A DNA stretch of 64,000 nucleotides, taken from Gerris lacustris. Lineage: Eukaryota > Arthropoda > Insecta > Hemiptera > Gerridae. Positions 54,571 through 64,000 of this stretch are shown in pieces. Each line of letters begins with the position of its first letter. Position 1 is the stretch's first letter. The stretch is taken from positions 15,401,050 through 15,465,049 of the forward strand of contig OX578286.1 in the NCBI GenBank assembly GCA_951217055.1. The letters run 5' to 3'. The position numbers and the translations under genes were made by a program. The notes below the pieces were generated by a model. The model worked only from the letters and a program-made list of their open reading frames with translations. It was not told where the DNA came from and searched no databases.

Positions 54571-55478
54571 CTTAAAAAACAATGAACTATCTAATGTTTT
54601 AAATACTATAATTTTATTTTTGTTTTCATAACTGCAAAAATGCGTTTTTAAGTCTGAACATTTATTGTTGAAGAATAAATATGAATTTAATGACTTAATT
54701 TTTACATATTATCTTGTCTTCAAGCTGCTGTATGGTATGCAGTAAAGTAAATCTTTGAAACATCAATCATGTTCATTGACCCTATTTATTTATTTAAAGA
54801 AGAAAGGTGGCATAACATCCCTTTTTTAAAATATCCTCCAACCATATTGAGAATAGTCATGATTTTTTTTTTTTTAAATTAAAGCGAGCTTCTTACATTC
54901 AACAATAAACGCATCCTATCTGTCTGTAAACGTAGCGTCTGTCAGTATGTAATGTCTGTCTAACTGTGTCAGTAACATTTATGTATCTGACCATAACAAG
55001 TAAAAGTAGACTGATGTTACTATTAGCAAAACATTATCATTTTTTTGTCGACATTTTGAAAGTAAATATGAGACGAGTCTGGATGTCAAACAAATTTTTC
55101 TCCTCGATCATCCCTGAGTTTAGATTATTATTTCTACAAAACTGCAACGCCAAAACATATAGACATTTTATACAAATAGAAATCTGTTATTTTGGTGGAA
55201 AAAAGATAAATATCAATGTAATATTTCGTCTTATGAGGGCCCATAGGAGGCTCAGGCCCATAGGCCTGTGCCTTAAGTAATAAGCTTGGAAGCAATATAA
55301 TTATTCTCTTGGTAAACAATGCAAAGCCTACCCTTATTCTGCTCTTAAGATACATAAGTATATTAGTAAGGTTCAAGCCACTCCCTTCTAAAAGTTCTCA
55401 CAAGGTTTACCATATTATTCCTATCCATATCTTAACTCCTTTGATTATTATGTATCTCATTTTATTTTCTTATTACAG

Positions 55479-55502
55479 TTAAAAATATCAATATAAGGTA
55501 AG
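55479..55502 (+). other. 5' UTR part of BTB gene exon
   Basis: A T-rich tract followed by ATTACAG ends at 55478, so an upstream noncoding exon is probably spliced to 55479. The 24 bases before the ATG contain no other ATG. Confidence 0.6.
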
Positions 55503-58500
55503 ATGGCAAACATAGATGAGAGTGATATGGTTCGAGTGAACTGGGAAAATCAAGGACCTGCATTGCTACGTTTAATGGACACGCTATTCCAAACTCAAAC
55601 ACTTGTAGATTGTACTCTTTCCGGTAAAGAATCTTCCTATAAGGTTCATAAAGTTCTACTCAGCTCATGCAGTCCCTATTTTGAGGTCAGTATGACATTA
55701 TTATCTAAAGAAGTACAGATTCAACATTGCTGAGGCTTTTGTGATAGTTGTTTACTAATTAGTATTAAAATTTTAATTTCTTGTCCTGATGCTTAACTGA
55801 AACTTAGTTTTTTTCATCTTGGCTTATTATTTAACCCACACTGAATTTAATGCCCAAAAACATTTCTGTGATTCACGGTTTTTTTAAAAAATGTTTTACA
55901 GAAAATAATAACGGAAACACCTGCTGATTCTCATCCTATTCTAATAATGGATGCTGATGATGAAGACCTCAGTGCTCTTGTTCAGTACATGTACAAAGGA
56001 TATACTGATATACCTAAAGAAAATGTCAATAGGTATAAAAATAATTCAATCATTTTTAACTAAGTTTAGATGTTTTGTAAGAGATGCCATCTCTCTTATA
56101 GGAGTGCTTTGAGCTACTCGTAGCTGCTAATGACTGCCATCATGAAAGACACTCTTGAAATGTATCCCTGCTTTGGGATCAAGATTTCAGGATTCAGACA
56201 ATCTTAAATGTAGTCTTTATTGGATTCTCTCTCTTTAATGTCAATTAAATATGTTTATCTACGATTGATACGCAATATAAATATTGTGTCTCTGTTTAGA
56301 TGCGTAGAAAGTGATTCTTTACGTACTTGTACTCTTTGCGCATGCCCTCTTCATAATTCCTCTTTTTTTCCGCCCTAGTACCGTAAAAAGGAAGAATTTT
56401 TCACCTTAATGCATGATTAGCAAGTTTGTTTACATTTAGCAAAACTAATTTGTTATTTGTTTAATTAAAGTACTGTTGATATCGAGTTTTTAGTGAAATA
56501 CAATGATTGATTTGTGTCATTATGACGAAAATGAGGAGAATAATACGCCTCCCGAAATAATTAATTCGGCACAAAAAACAACTAATTAGTTAATGTCATC
56601 TCTATCAAAAAAGAAATACGAACTTACATACAGGGAGTTTATTACTTTGTTTCTGTATTAATTATTAAAATCCAACAATCGTAGATAAAGTACGGTACGC
56701 AACTCGTGCGAAAACTGCATTTTGCTTTGCTCGTGTGGTTTTACTACCCTCGCTGTTGCTCGGGTGCAAACTCCACACTCCCATGCAAAATGCTACTTAC
56801 CGCACTCGACGAGTAATGAACTATTACAGTCACTGTAAAGCATACAATACCTTTTACTTAAAATATTGAAAAGTTTTGGTTATCATAAGAACATTTAGTT
56901 TATACAGCGCCATCCATTATAAACACTTAAATAAATCGTTTGGCAGTCCTAATCCCTCAATGTTGTTTTTTTTTTTTATTTAGAACAATTTTTGTTTTAG
57001 ATTTCTTAAAATTGCGATGCCTTTTCATTGCCGAGGAGTAGAAACAAGGGAGAACAATTTGACAAATGTTGACGAATCTTTTACGGAGGATAAAATGTTT
57101 AACGAAGAATTAAGTTTGGATTCGTTTCCTGACGTTGCATATACTGATAATATAAAAGATGATACATGGGGTCCGTCGAGAAAGAAACGGAGGAGAAAAA
57201 CAGATCCAAAGAGAAAACAAAGATCAAATTCTAAAAGAAAATCCGTTGAAGAACAGGACTTAGTTACCCATTCAATCGCTTCGGAAAATGATCAGATTGT
57301 TAAAGAAATAAAAAAGGAACAACTTCCAACTAGCATTGAAACAAAATCAATTATCAATCTTGAACAACCCGTGAATGAATCTGAAATTCTAACTGAATCT
57401 AATGTAAAACATGAAGCGATTGAATCTAAAAATCCATCTGCTTCTTTAGATGAAGGTGGGTATTTTTTTTTATTATTACTGCAGAGGAGTAGTATAATTT
57501 TTTATGTATTAATAATTAAGCTGGAGTCATGACCCAGAGAGGTGAGACAAAAGATCTTATAGAGTTGATTGGGACATAAAAGATTGAGTACGCCCCTTGG
57601 CCCTTGATACGCAGATTGGGTAAAAGATTGGGCCCTTCTTATAGAGTTGATTGGGACGTAAAAGAAGTAGCAAAAAAATTGTCTGAACCAATTTAGTGAA
57701 TTAACAAAACTTTTTTAAAAAAAAAAAAAAATCATACTTTAAAGAGAAAAACAGATAAATAATTTATATTAAATTTTAATTTATTTTTACTATTTTTTCC
57801 CCCTAAAATATTAATTTGCTGTTTCAGATCTTGTTTTTGTTGAGAATAAAGATGAGGTTTATGTGATTGATGATGATGATGATGACTCCCAACCAAATGG
57901 TAATAAAATTTGGAAAAATAATTCTGTTTTATTTATTATGGAATTTAAAGAGTAAAACTTGGGTTTGTTTTATTGAAATGAGATTTTATAAAATGGGGGA
58001 AATTGTGATATTTTCGGAGAAAAAACGGTCAGCAGACTGTTTCCGAACAGTCTTGGTTGTGTCTGCCTTTTCAGACTTGTGTTGCTACAGCCTTGCAAAC
58101 TGGAGGGAAGATAGTTGCATATATTGTACCCAGAGAAATGTATCTCGTGGAAATTGCTGTGATTTGTACATAACAGTCTGCGTACAGAGCTCCTCCTAGA
58201 CTGGAGGACACTTTTGTCTTGTATCTGTCTTTACATCCAGTGTGCGCACTTCCATATACTGTATAAACCCTTGAGGTAGGGACAAAACTTGCTATTTTCT
58301 CAGGTATTAGCTTTTTTATGTCACAATTCTTTCTCTTTATATCTACTCCCTATATGAGAAAGTAAAAAGTTAATATTGGTCTGCATTGTATTCTTATCTA
58401 TGTAGCCAGAAGGAGTAAATTATGTAACACTAGAATTTTAGATAATTTAAACCAAGCTTTGCATATTTAATGGTATGGATGTGATTAAGGATGAAGATAA

Positions 58501-60339
58501 ATTTGTAAATTAAAATAAATATAACCAATCAAGTTTACTCTTTAAGTTCTATTATAAATAAATATTTAAAAAAATATATATATATTCAGCGAGACAAAAA
58601 TTAAATAAAAACATTAAAATTATTGGCGGGTGGATTTTTACAATGTAATGTTTTTTTGTTTTTTTTTGTTAATGAAAACAATAATTTAATCATAAATTAT
58701 TTTTGCAATAATTACTGCCACTCAAAACCTCCAATACATTAAAATGACTGTAAAACAGAATTGTTTTGTTAAAAATTTCCTAAAAAAAACCACAAATTTG
58801 TTTAATAATTTATTTTACAATAATGTAGCTAATGAGTTATAATCAAAATTTAAAATTTTGCTATTTCATTATAAAAAAAAGGCACAATTAAGTGACATAA
58901 TTTATCTCTAGACAAAACTTGTTTGTTTTTTTAACTCGCTAACTATTTGGAGGGTAGTTGAGTAAATAAGTTTTATCCGATAGAATGAACTCTGCTGAAT
59001 TTTTTTTTTTTTTTTAATGTTTAAAGGCCTCTTCACACTCTTGCCGAGTAGCCTCACCTATTATATCAAGGTACTGAGGTGCTCGCAACGTAGGGCTAGA
59101 GTGTGGAGGAGCCTTTACAAATAAGCACCATGGTAGTAAATCGTAAAACATGTGAAGTCTCATTTCTTTGGATATTTGAATTGCCCAGAAAAAAGGAACT
59201 TTTTCCTCATGAAAATTAAAATAAATATAAAAGTATTACTTAATAAAGAAAATAATAATCCTTCCATAGAAATTTTAATGTTTTTACTTAATTTTATTAG
59301 CTGGCAAAAAATTAAAAGTTAAATCATTTAAGATATTAATTAAGATGTATTTGGTATATAAGATTTTTTGACTCTTGGCTTTCCAGTGACAATCTTACAA
59401 AAAAAATTAAAAATTATGTTTTAACTTCCACTAACAAGATGTTGAACTCCCCTATAAATATTTCTAGTTGTGGAAAATCCTTTGTGAAACAGATTTCACT
59501 GGAAAATTAGGAGTACATTCATGGAAATCTTCGTACCTTGTCTAAGAAGCGATTAGATGAGCCGATATGGTCTCCCTAAGTTAGGGCCATGTCCTCTAGA
59601 CCTGAAAGCCTGGTCACCTGGTTTTGGGTAGAAGCTAGAGAGGGTGACTCCAGGCTACCACTTCTTCCTGTGAACCAACAATGTAATCCTCTTAGTCAAA
59701 CCCTGATTTCCCTGTCTCTTAAAAGAAATGCCTGTGAAAGGGTGGTAACTACAGACTGAATGGAACCGGGGTAGGCTGAGTAAATGCTAAGCCCTGTCGA
59801 GTGGTTGGAAGACCACACATAGGTAAACCTGGTACGAGACCAGGACTAGATAGCAGGTAATGGATAATCTAATTCCCCCTCTATCTTTTCCTCCAAAAAA
59901 AAAACAAGAATTTGTTGTAAATATTTGTTTGGTCATCAATTACCATTAAACTTGTAGAAACAAAGGAAAGTTGAATAAAAAGGATCTAATATTGTTAGTA
60001 TCAACACAGTGCTATGTGTAAATGCTGTACAGAAAATCGGTAAGATAAGGTGATATATTATTGGTGAGAATGTATTTTTTTGGTCATCAATTACTGTCAC
60101 CACCAATAATGCCTTAGTGTGAATTACCTGAGATTTTTTTTTTTTTTTTTTACTGTTATTTTGTTTATTTTTTGGGCATTTGACAATTATATAGTCATTT
60201 GTGTTTTTACTTGCATTTAATTACAAAAAGGTAAAGGCAATTTTCAGATGTAACCTTAAAACGAGAGAATAGCGAAGATGTAATGCTATTCAATGGAGTT
60301 ATATTAGTACCCTGGATTAAAGATGCAGGCAGTAAATAA
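55503..60339 (+). CDS. BTB/POZ domain protein of the tramtrack type, five coding exons
   Basis: Exons: 55503-55685, 55902-56032, 57001-57455, 57828-57899, and a predicted last exon 60248-60339; about 310 residues. Exons 1-3 encode a BTB domain (residues about 10-115) that mediates dimerisation in insect transcription and chromatin factors. Visible hallmarks are LVDCTLSG, YKVHKVLLSSCSPYFE, LSALVQYMYKG and NRFLKIAMPFHCRGVE. Residues about 155-175 are a dense Lys/Arg run, probably nuclear localisation. A Glu-rich stretch and a run of Asp (VYVIDDDDDD) follow. Phases agree at every junction (0, 2, 1, 1). No zinc finger, Psq or other DNA-binding domain is visible. The last exon rests on an AG acceptor, matching phase and a nearby polyadenylation signal, not on homology. 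Reading on through exon 4 would instead stop after about 15 codons. Confidence 0.82.
56257..56829 (+). repeat. Dispersed repeat, copy 2 of 2 (about 570 bp) in intron 2 of the BTB gene
   Basis: Reverse complement of 25859-26402 along its length. Ends with CTCGCTGTTGCTCGGGTGCA and CATGCAAAATGCTACTTACC. No coding frame. Confidence 0.8.
57530..57670 (+). repeat. Short tandem duplication in intron 3 of the BTB gene
   Basis: CTTATAGAGTTGATTGGGAC followed by GTAAAAG or ATAAAAG appears at 57557 and 57637, with GATTGGG words between. Confidence 0.65.
57900..60247 (+). other. Predicted intron 4 of the BTB gene or downstream region
   Basis: 2.3 kb with no further exon that I can support. It holds a short inverted repeat at 59023-59120. 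The stretch 59530-59880 is less AT-rich and looks like part of an unidentified repeat (GTGGTTGGAAGACCACACAT, GGTAAACCTGGTACGAGACC). The rest is AT-rich. Confidence 0.4.
59023..59120. mobile_element. 98-bp MITE
   Basis: The ends AAAGGCCTCTTCACACTCTT and GAGTGTGGAGGAGCCTTT are imperfect inverted repeats, and TTTA-like bases flank it. Confidence 0.6.
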
Positions 60340-60393
60340 GTTTAGTGTTGAAAACCAGTAAAAGGCCAAAACACATTTTAAGGACCCTTTTCA

Positions 60394-60399
60394 AATAAA
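60394..60399 (+). terminator. Candidate polyadenylation signal for the BTB gene
   Basis: AATAAA lies about 55 bases after the predicted stop TAA at 60337-60339. In AT-rich DNA this hexamer is common by chance, so it is only supporting evidence. Confidence 0.35.
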
Positions 60400-60863
60400 T
60401 CGACCAAATTCTAAGACAACTATTACACCACTTCATACTTTAATAATGGATTTTATGTTTGAAGACATTTGAAGCAGGAGTTCTGACAATGTCTCAATAT
60501 GTCATAAATCATTGTTTTCTACCTTCAATAACCCATCACCTTGATTGGCAATGCCCTTTTTTTAGGACTCAAGTGTCTAGTCTGTTATTTTATAAACCCT
60601 AAACCCTAGTAGAGTGTAATTTGTACCTGTTGTGGAAAAAAAAATCTTTAGAATTTAAAGATGTTTAAAGTCCACACTTAAAATGTTTAGAATATAAGGT
60701 ATTGACTTTAAAAAAAAAATCTTTGATTTTTAAGGAATTACTGTATACTAACGAAATTCTAAATTCCAAAGAATGTGAAATTTTTTTTTATAGATTATTG
60801 GATTTTTATGAACAATACTCAAATATTGATCCCTCTAGGTTCAATGTTATAGGTTTAAGAAAT

Positions 60864-61066
60864 GTATCTGCAGTTTGTGACCAATGTTTGTTAGTGCATT
60901 GACAGCTCGGGTAAGTATAAATAAATTAGGGTGGGTAGCCAATGAGAGCTTAGGATTTTCAAATCATAAACTCTCATTGGCTACCTCTTATACCCAACCC
61001 CATTCTTTTGACTTTCCAGAACTGTCAACGCACTAACTAACATTTGGCACAAACTGTATCTTAATG
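60864..61066. mobile_element. 200-bp palindromic MITE
   Basis: CAGTTTGTGACCAATGTTTG with TTAGTGCATTGACAG on the left pairs with CTGTCAACGCACTAAC and CATTTGGCACAAACTG on the right. Inner arms GGGTAGCCAATGAGAG and CTCTCATTGGCTACC also pair. A clear target duplication was not found. Confidence 0.75.
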
Positions 61067-61369
61067 TCTTGGGACCTTAATAAAATTTTATATGAGTTAA
61101 CCCTGCAAAAATAATGTAATATTATTCACTTGTTACACTAATCAAATTATCGGAGTATTTTAATTTATTTTGAAGAAAATGGATTCTTCAGCACATTATT
61201 TTATAAAAAAATAAGGTAAGTATTTTACATATTTTACTAAAATATTTAAAAAATAAAGGTAGAGAATTTTGCTATTTTGGTGATTTAAGAACTAAACTTT
61301 TTCAAAAGAGAATTGGGTTTATTTAATTGATTTTTGTATTAATTAATGCCTTAAAAAAAGCTGATTATG

Positions 61370-61690
61370 CCTTGGAGAAGTAATGAAAAGAATATTCAAA
61401 GAAAACCATATTTTTGATCTGTGAGAATCGTCATTTCGTTGTGAGGGTGATGTGTATTAGAGAGTGGAACACACTCGAACCGGCTTTGTTTTTATCATGC
61501 TAAACCGAAATTAACTAAAGCATTGTTGGTATAGTAAGTCCTGGAGAAGTAATAATAGAATATTCAAAGAAAACCATAGTTTTGAACAAAATTTAGTAGT
61601 GAGGGTGAAGTGTATTAAAGAATGGAACCCACTTTACAGCTTTGTTTTTGGCATGCTAAACCGAAATTAACTGAAGCATTGTTGGTATAT
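61370..61690 (+). repeat. Tandem duplication of a ~165-bp block
   Basis: GGAGAAGTAATGAAAAGAAT and GGAGAAGTAATAATAGAATA start two copies (61374 and 61543). Both end with CATGCTAAACCGAAATTAAC and AAGCATTGTTGGTATA. The second copy abuts the Harbinger-like element. Confidence 0.8.
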
Positions 61691-61695
61691 CCTTA

Positions 61696-62344
61696 AGGTG
61701 GAGTGTCAATGTGACGACTCTAACGACTATTGCTCATAAATTTGTCTCCTTTTAGTAAATTAATGGAACTCTCTTCAATGATGCTGTAATATTACCTGGG
61801 GCTTTAAGAGTTTTTGGATGATGCAAAATTAATCGAGCTAGTTCGAGAGCACCCTAGTAGCTTTAACGCTAAAAACAATCTTTTTTCTATGTATTTTATG
61901 TTTATATAACAAATTAGAAAGAACAAAGAAATTTCTTTGTTCAATTTTGAAAGTATATTAATCAATATTATAAGATTAAATTGTTTACCTGAGTGTTAGT
62001 CCCAGTTTTTCAGCAGAGATGCTAGGCTGGTTCACTTTACCACATTAATTCACTTTCAATGAGTGACAAAACTTATTTTAACTGATCAATAACTTCAATA
62101 AATATCTCAGTATTAGAATGTTTTGAAATCTCTCTTGGTCACTTGACTAATACATTGGATGAAGATTACTTTACTTACTTCTTTATAAATGCTGCAGCAG
62201 TACTATTAGTAGCTCTCATTAATGAAGAGGCGATGATAACATTGATATTTCCTCAGCGTCTCTGGTTGTATGACTCTAGCCGCATGGCACCAGTTGTAGA
62301 GGTAGAGCTACAGTCGTTTCATTTGTCACATTGACACTCCACCT
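61696..62344. mobile_element. 649-bp Harbinger-like element with TTA duplication
   Basis: The ends AGGTGGAGTGTCAATGTGAC and GTCACATTGACACTCCACCT are exact complements over 20 bases. TTA flanks both (61693-61695 and 62345-62347). The ends begin AGGTGGA like the 1.15-kb element at 17179, so both likely depend on related transposases. Inside at 62143-62334 is a short open frame (see the next entry). Confidence 0.9.
62143..62334 (+). pseudogene. Possible N-terminal remnant of a Harbinger transposase
   Basis: Starting at TTG, the frame reads TLDEDYFTYFFINAAAVLLV, then ALINEEAM, and RLWLYDSSR. The alternating hydrophobic Ala/Leu helix after an acidic start followed by a Trp/Arg segment recalls the start of some insect Harbinger-type transposases. 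The DDE catalytic part is absent. Low certainty; it could be chance. Confidence 0.35.
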
Positions 62345-62349
62345 TTAGA

Positions 62350-64000
62350 ATTCTTAGCCAAATACAAATTATTTTTTAATAACGGAAAATTTTAGATGAC
62401 TATATTTAGAAAATTATTTATTTTATTTTTTTACACCTGAATTATCCATCAACTTTATAAAAGAAAATAAAATAGTTAAAATTAATTGTTTTTTAAAAAA
62501 AGCCAAACTACAAACTTCCTCCTAGTTTTTTTTTACAAATCCTTCAATAAAATTGAATAATTCCAATAAACGAACATGTTTAAACAATTCACCCAAATTT
62601 TGATTTAGTTGAAATAATTGATTATATTATGTATTCAACTAGATTATAATCTAGGTATTTATAAACATTTATAAAAGGTTAATTAAGATTTGAAAGTTAA
62701 AATTTATGTAAGTGCATAGTTAAAAGTCGTTGACGTTTAAAAGTAATGCACCATGACTTAATGAGCGAATTTTCAAAGAAATCTCCAGATTATTGGCTTA
62801 TTATAATATAGGAAAATTTTGGTTTAGAATTTGCATGGGTGAAAAAAAAAAAAAAATGGTACACAGGGGTATGGTAGTTAAGTCAAAATAGTATTTACCC
62901 TTCAAGATGTATGTCATTGGAAAGCTCTTTAAGAGTACAGTAATTGTTGTTATGTACATTTTTATCCTATTTTCATATAAAAGGGGGGTAAAATGGAAAA
63001 AACACGTATTTATGCTATTTTTTACCCTAAATTGTAAAAATTTGACCCCTAAATGAACTCCAAAAATTCTGGCCAACGAACTCATCCTTTCTTTTGATAT
63101 TATTGACATTTTAAAATTTGTTTGAAATTTTTAAGTGCATCCTAAGGGGAGATATCGTCTGGAGTGACACATATATACAATATGCATACATACAAAAAAA
63201 GTGTTAAATTTTAAGAATCGATCCAGAATGGTCTAAAACGGATTTCCATGGAAAAAATTTGCATTACAAAATTTTTGAAGCCATAGCAATAGCGTAATTT
63301 TCTTTGAAAATTTGCTAAAAACTGGATCTAGTTGAAACAAGTACTAAAAAAGCATTAAACTACGTAAGGAAATAATGTAGCTTGTCTTAAAGTTAGATAA
63401 AAGATCATATTACTTAGCTATAACTCAATTCAAACTCAAAGAGGTTTAAATCAAATCGAGTCAAAATTTAAAATTCTTAAAGCCTAAATAAATTTTCCAC
63501 AACAGTCAACAGTGATAGCTTAAAATAAATGTTAAATGAATTAGAGACATTTTTAGACTCATAAATGATGTGGTAATCAAACCCTTTGAAACTATAGGAA
63601 ATAAAGGATTTAACCAGAAAGAGTGTTTATCCCATGGACCCCTAAATTTGTTGTCTCATAAGTTAAAAGATTTAACCAGTGATGCCATTAAAAAAATGCA
63701 TTTTTGGAAATTTACAGAGTGACTAAAGAAGGAAGCACTTTACTCTTATGTAACGAGAGATCAAGTGCTCTCATAGGGTCCAAGCCATATGCTAACTGTG
63801 TGTCTATAGTATTTTACTATATTATATACTAGTGATGAAAAAACATTTTGCTGGCACATTGGCTACATTTGTTTCAATATGGCTAATAGAATTTTTTTGG
63901 GGGGAAATACTTATTCTTAACCCTTTCGGTACTGAGGTAGAAATCAAAAGTAGACTTCCACAGACGGGGCCGTATTTTCAGACCGGCCTTCCCCAGCCTG
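62350..64000. other. Right end of the window, no gene seen
   Basis: AT-rich sequence without exon-like frames. The area 62840-63120 (ATGTATGTCATTGGAAAGCT, AAAAGGGGGGTAAAATGG) may belong to an old repeat. The last 80 bases are more GC-rich and may start another element beyond the edge. Confidence 0.5.

Larger units (their letters stand above)
53608..55502. promoter_or_regulatory. Divergent intergenic region between Megator/TPR and the BTB gene
   Basis: About 1.9 kb separates the two start codons, which face away from each other, so both promoters must lie here. The Megator 5' UTR likely starts within 53620-53760. I see no clear TATA box tied to a start site. The region holds an inverted repeat at 54424-54570 with CCAAT-like and ATTGG-like sequence in its arms, and a second run with ATGGCG at 54080-54120. 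The BTB gene has an upstream noncoding exon, because a polypyrimidine tract and AG precede base 55479. Assignment is from gene orientation only. Confidence 0.5.

Noticed and set aside
55700..55720. Family A element in BTB intron 1
   Set aside because: Only ATCTAAAGAAGTAC is present, without a partner end, so this may be chance.
57867..58199. Open frame beginning with a Met run
   Set aside because: It is a shifted reading of the GAT repeat in BTB exon 4 that runs into the intron; the Asp frame is the one in phase with exon 3.
60702..60902. Short plus-strand frame with RLLDFYEQYSNIDPSR
   Set aside because: It looks somewhat protein-like and has an AG upstream, but joining it to BTB exon 4 puts it out of frame and it runs into a MITE. 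It was not strong enough to call an exon.

Overview
This is nuclear DNA from an animal, most likely an insect. It is strongly AT-rich, has spliced genes with GT/AG introns, and is packed with decayed transposable elements, minisatellites and homopolymer runs. I did not try to name the species; gene content only supports arthropod.

Minus strand, about 930-53607: one long gene covers most of the window. Its exons join, with phases that agree at every junction, into about 2,167 codons of a protein that is colinear with vertebrate TPR and fly Megator, the coiled-coil nucleoporin of the nuclear-pore basket. I placed 39 coding exons. Exons 1-28 (53607 to 16933) encode the coiled-coil rod, and exons 29-39 (15276 to 930) encode the Ser/Thr/Pro-rich and acidic tail. 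The very C-terminus probably lies beyond the left edge.

Plus strand, 55479-60400: a divergently oriented gene for a BTB/POZ protein of the insect tramtrack type, in five coding exons. It is followed by a basic putative nuclear localisation stretch and an acidic segment. The fifth exon is a prediction. The two genes start about 1.9 kb apart and may share a promoter region.

Introns and flanks: these hold most of the repeats. They include a hAT element with a perfect 8-bp target duplication and a ruined transposase, two Harbinger-like elements with TAA and TTA duplications, pogo-like miniature elements, a 974-bp terminal-inverted-repeat element, seven copies of one small inverted-repeat family, two SINE types (one with interchangeable 5S-like and tRNA-like heads), at least six LINE reverse-transcriptase tail fragments and several minisatellites.

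The most unusual signal is a set of inverted-repeat elements whose arms each carry an outward-facing motif resembling a hammerhead ribozyme core (CUGANGA, one U, hairpin, GAAA, often CGUC). It recurs at eleven places with different hairpin sequences. No rRNA genes, intact tRNA genes, CRISPR arrays or bacterial-type operons were seen. From about 60.4 kb to the right edge there is no convincing gene.
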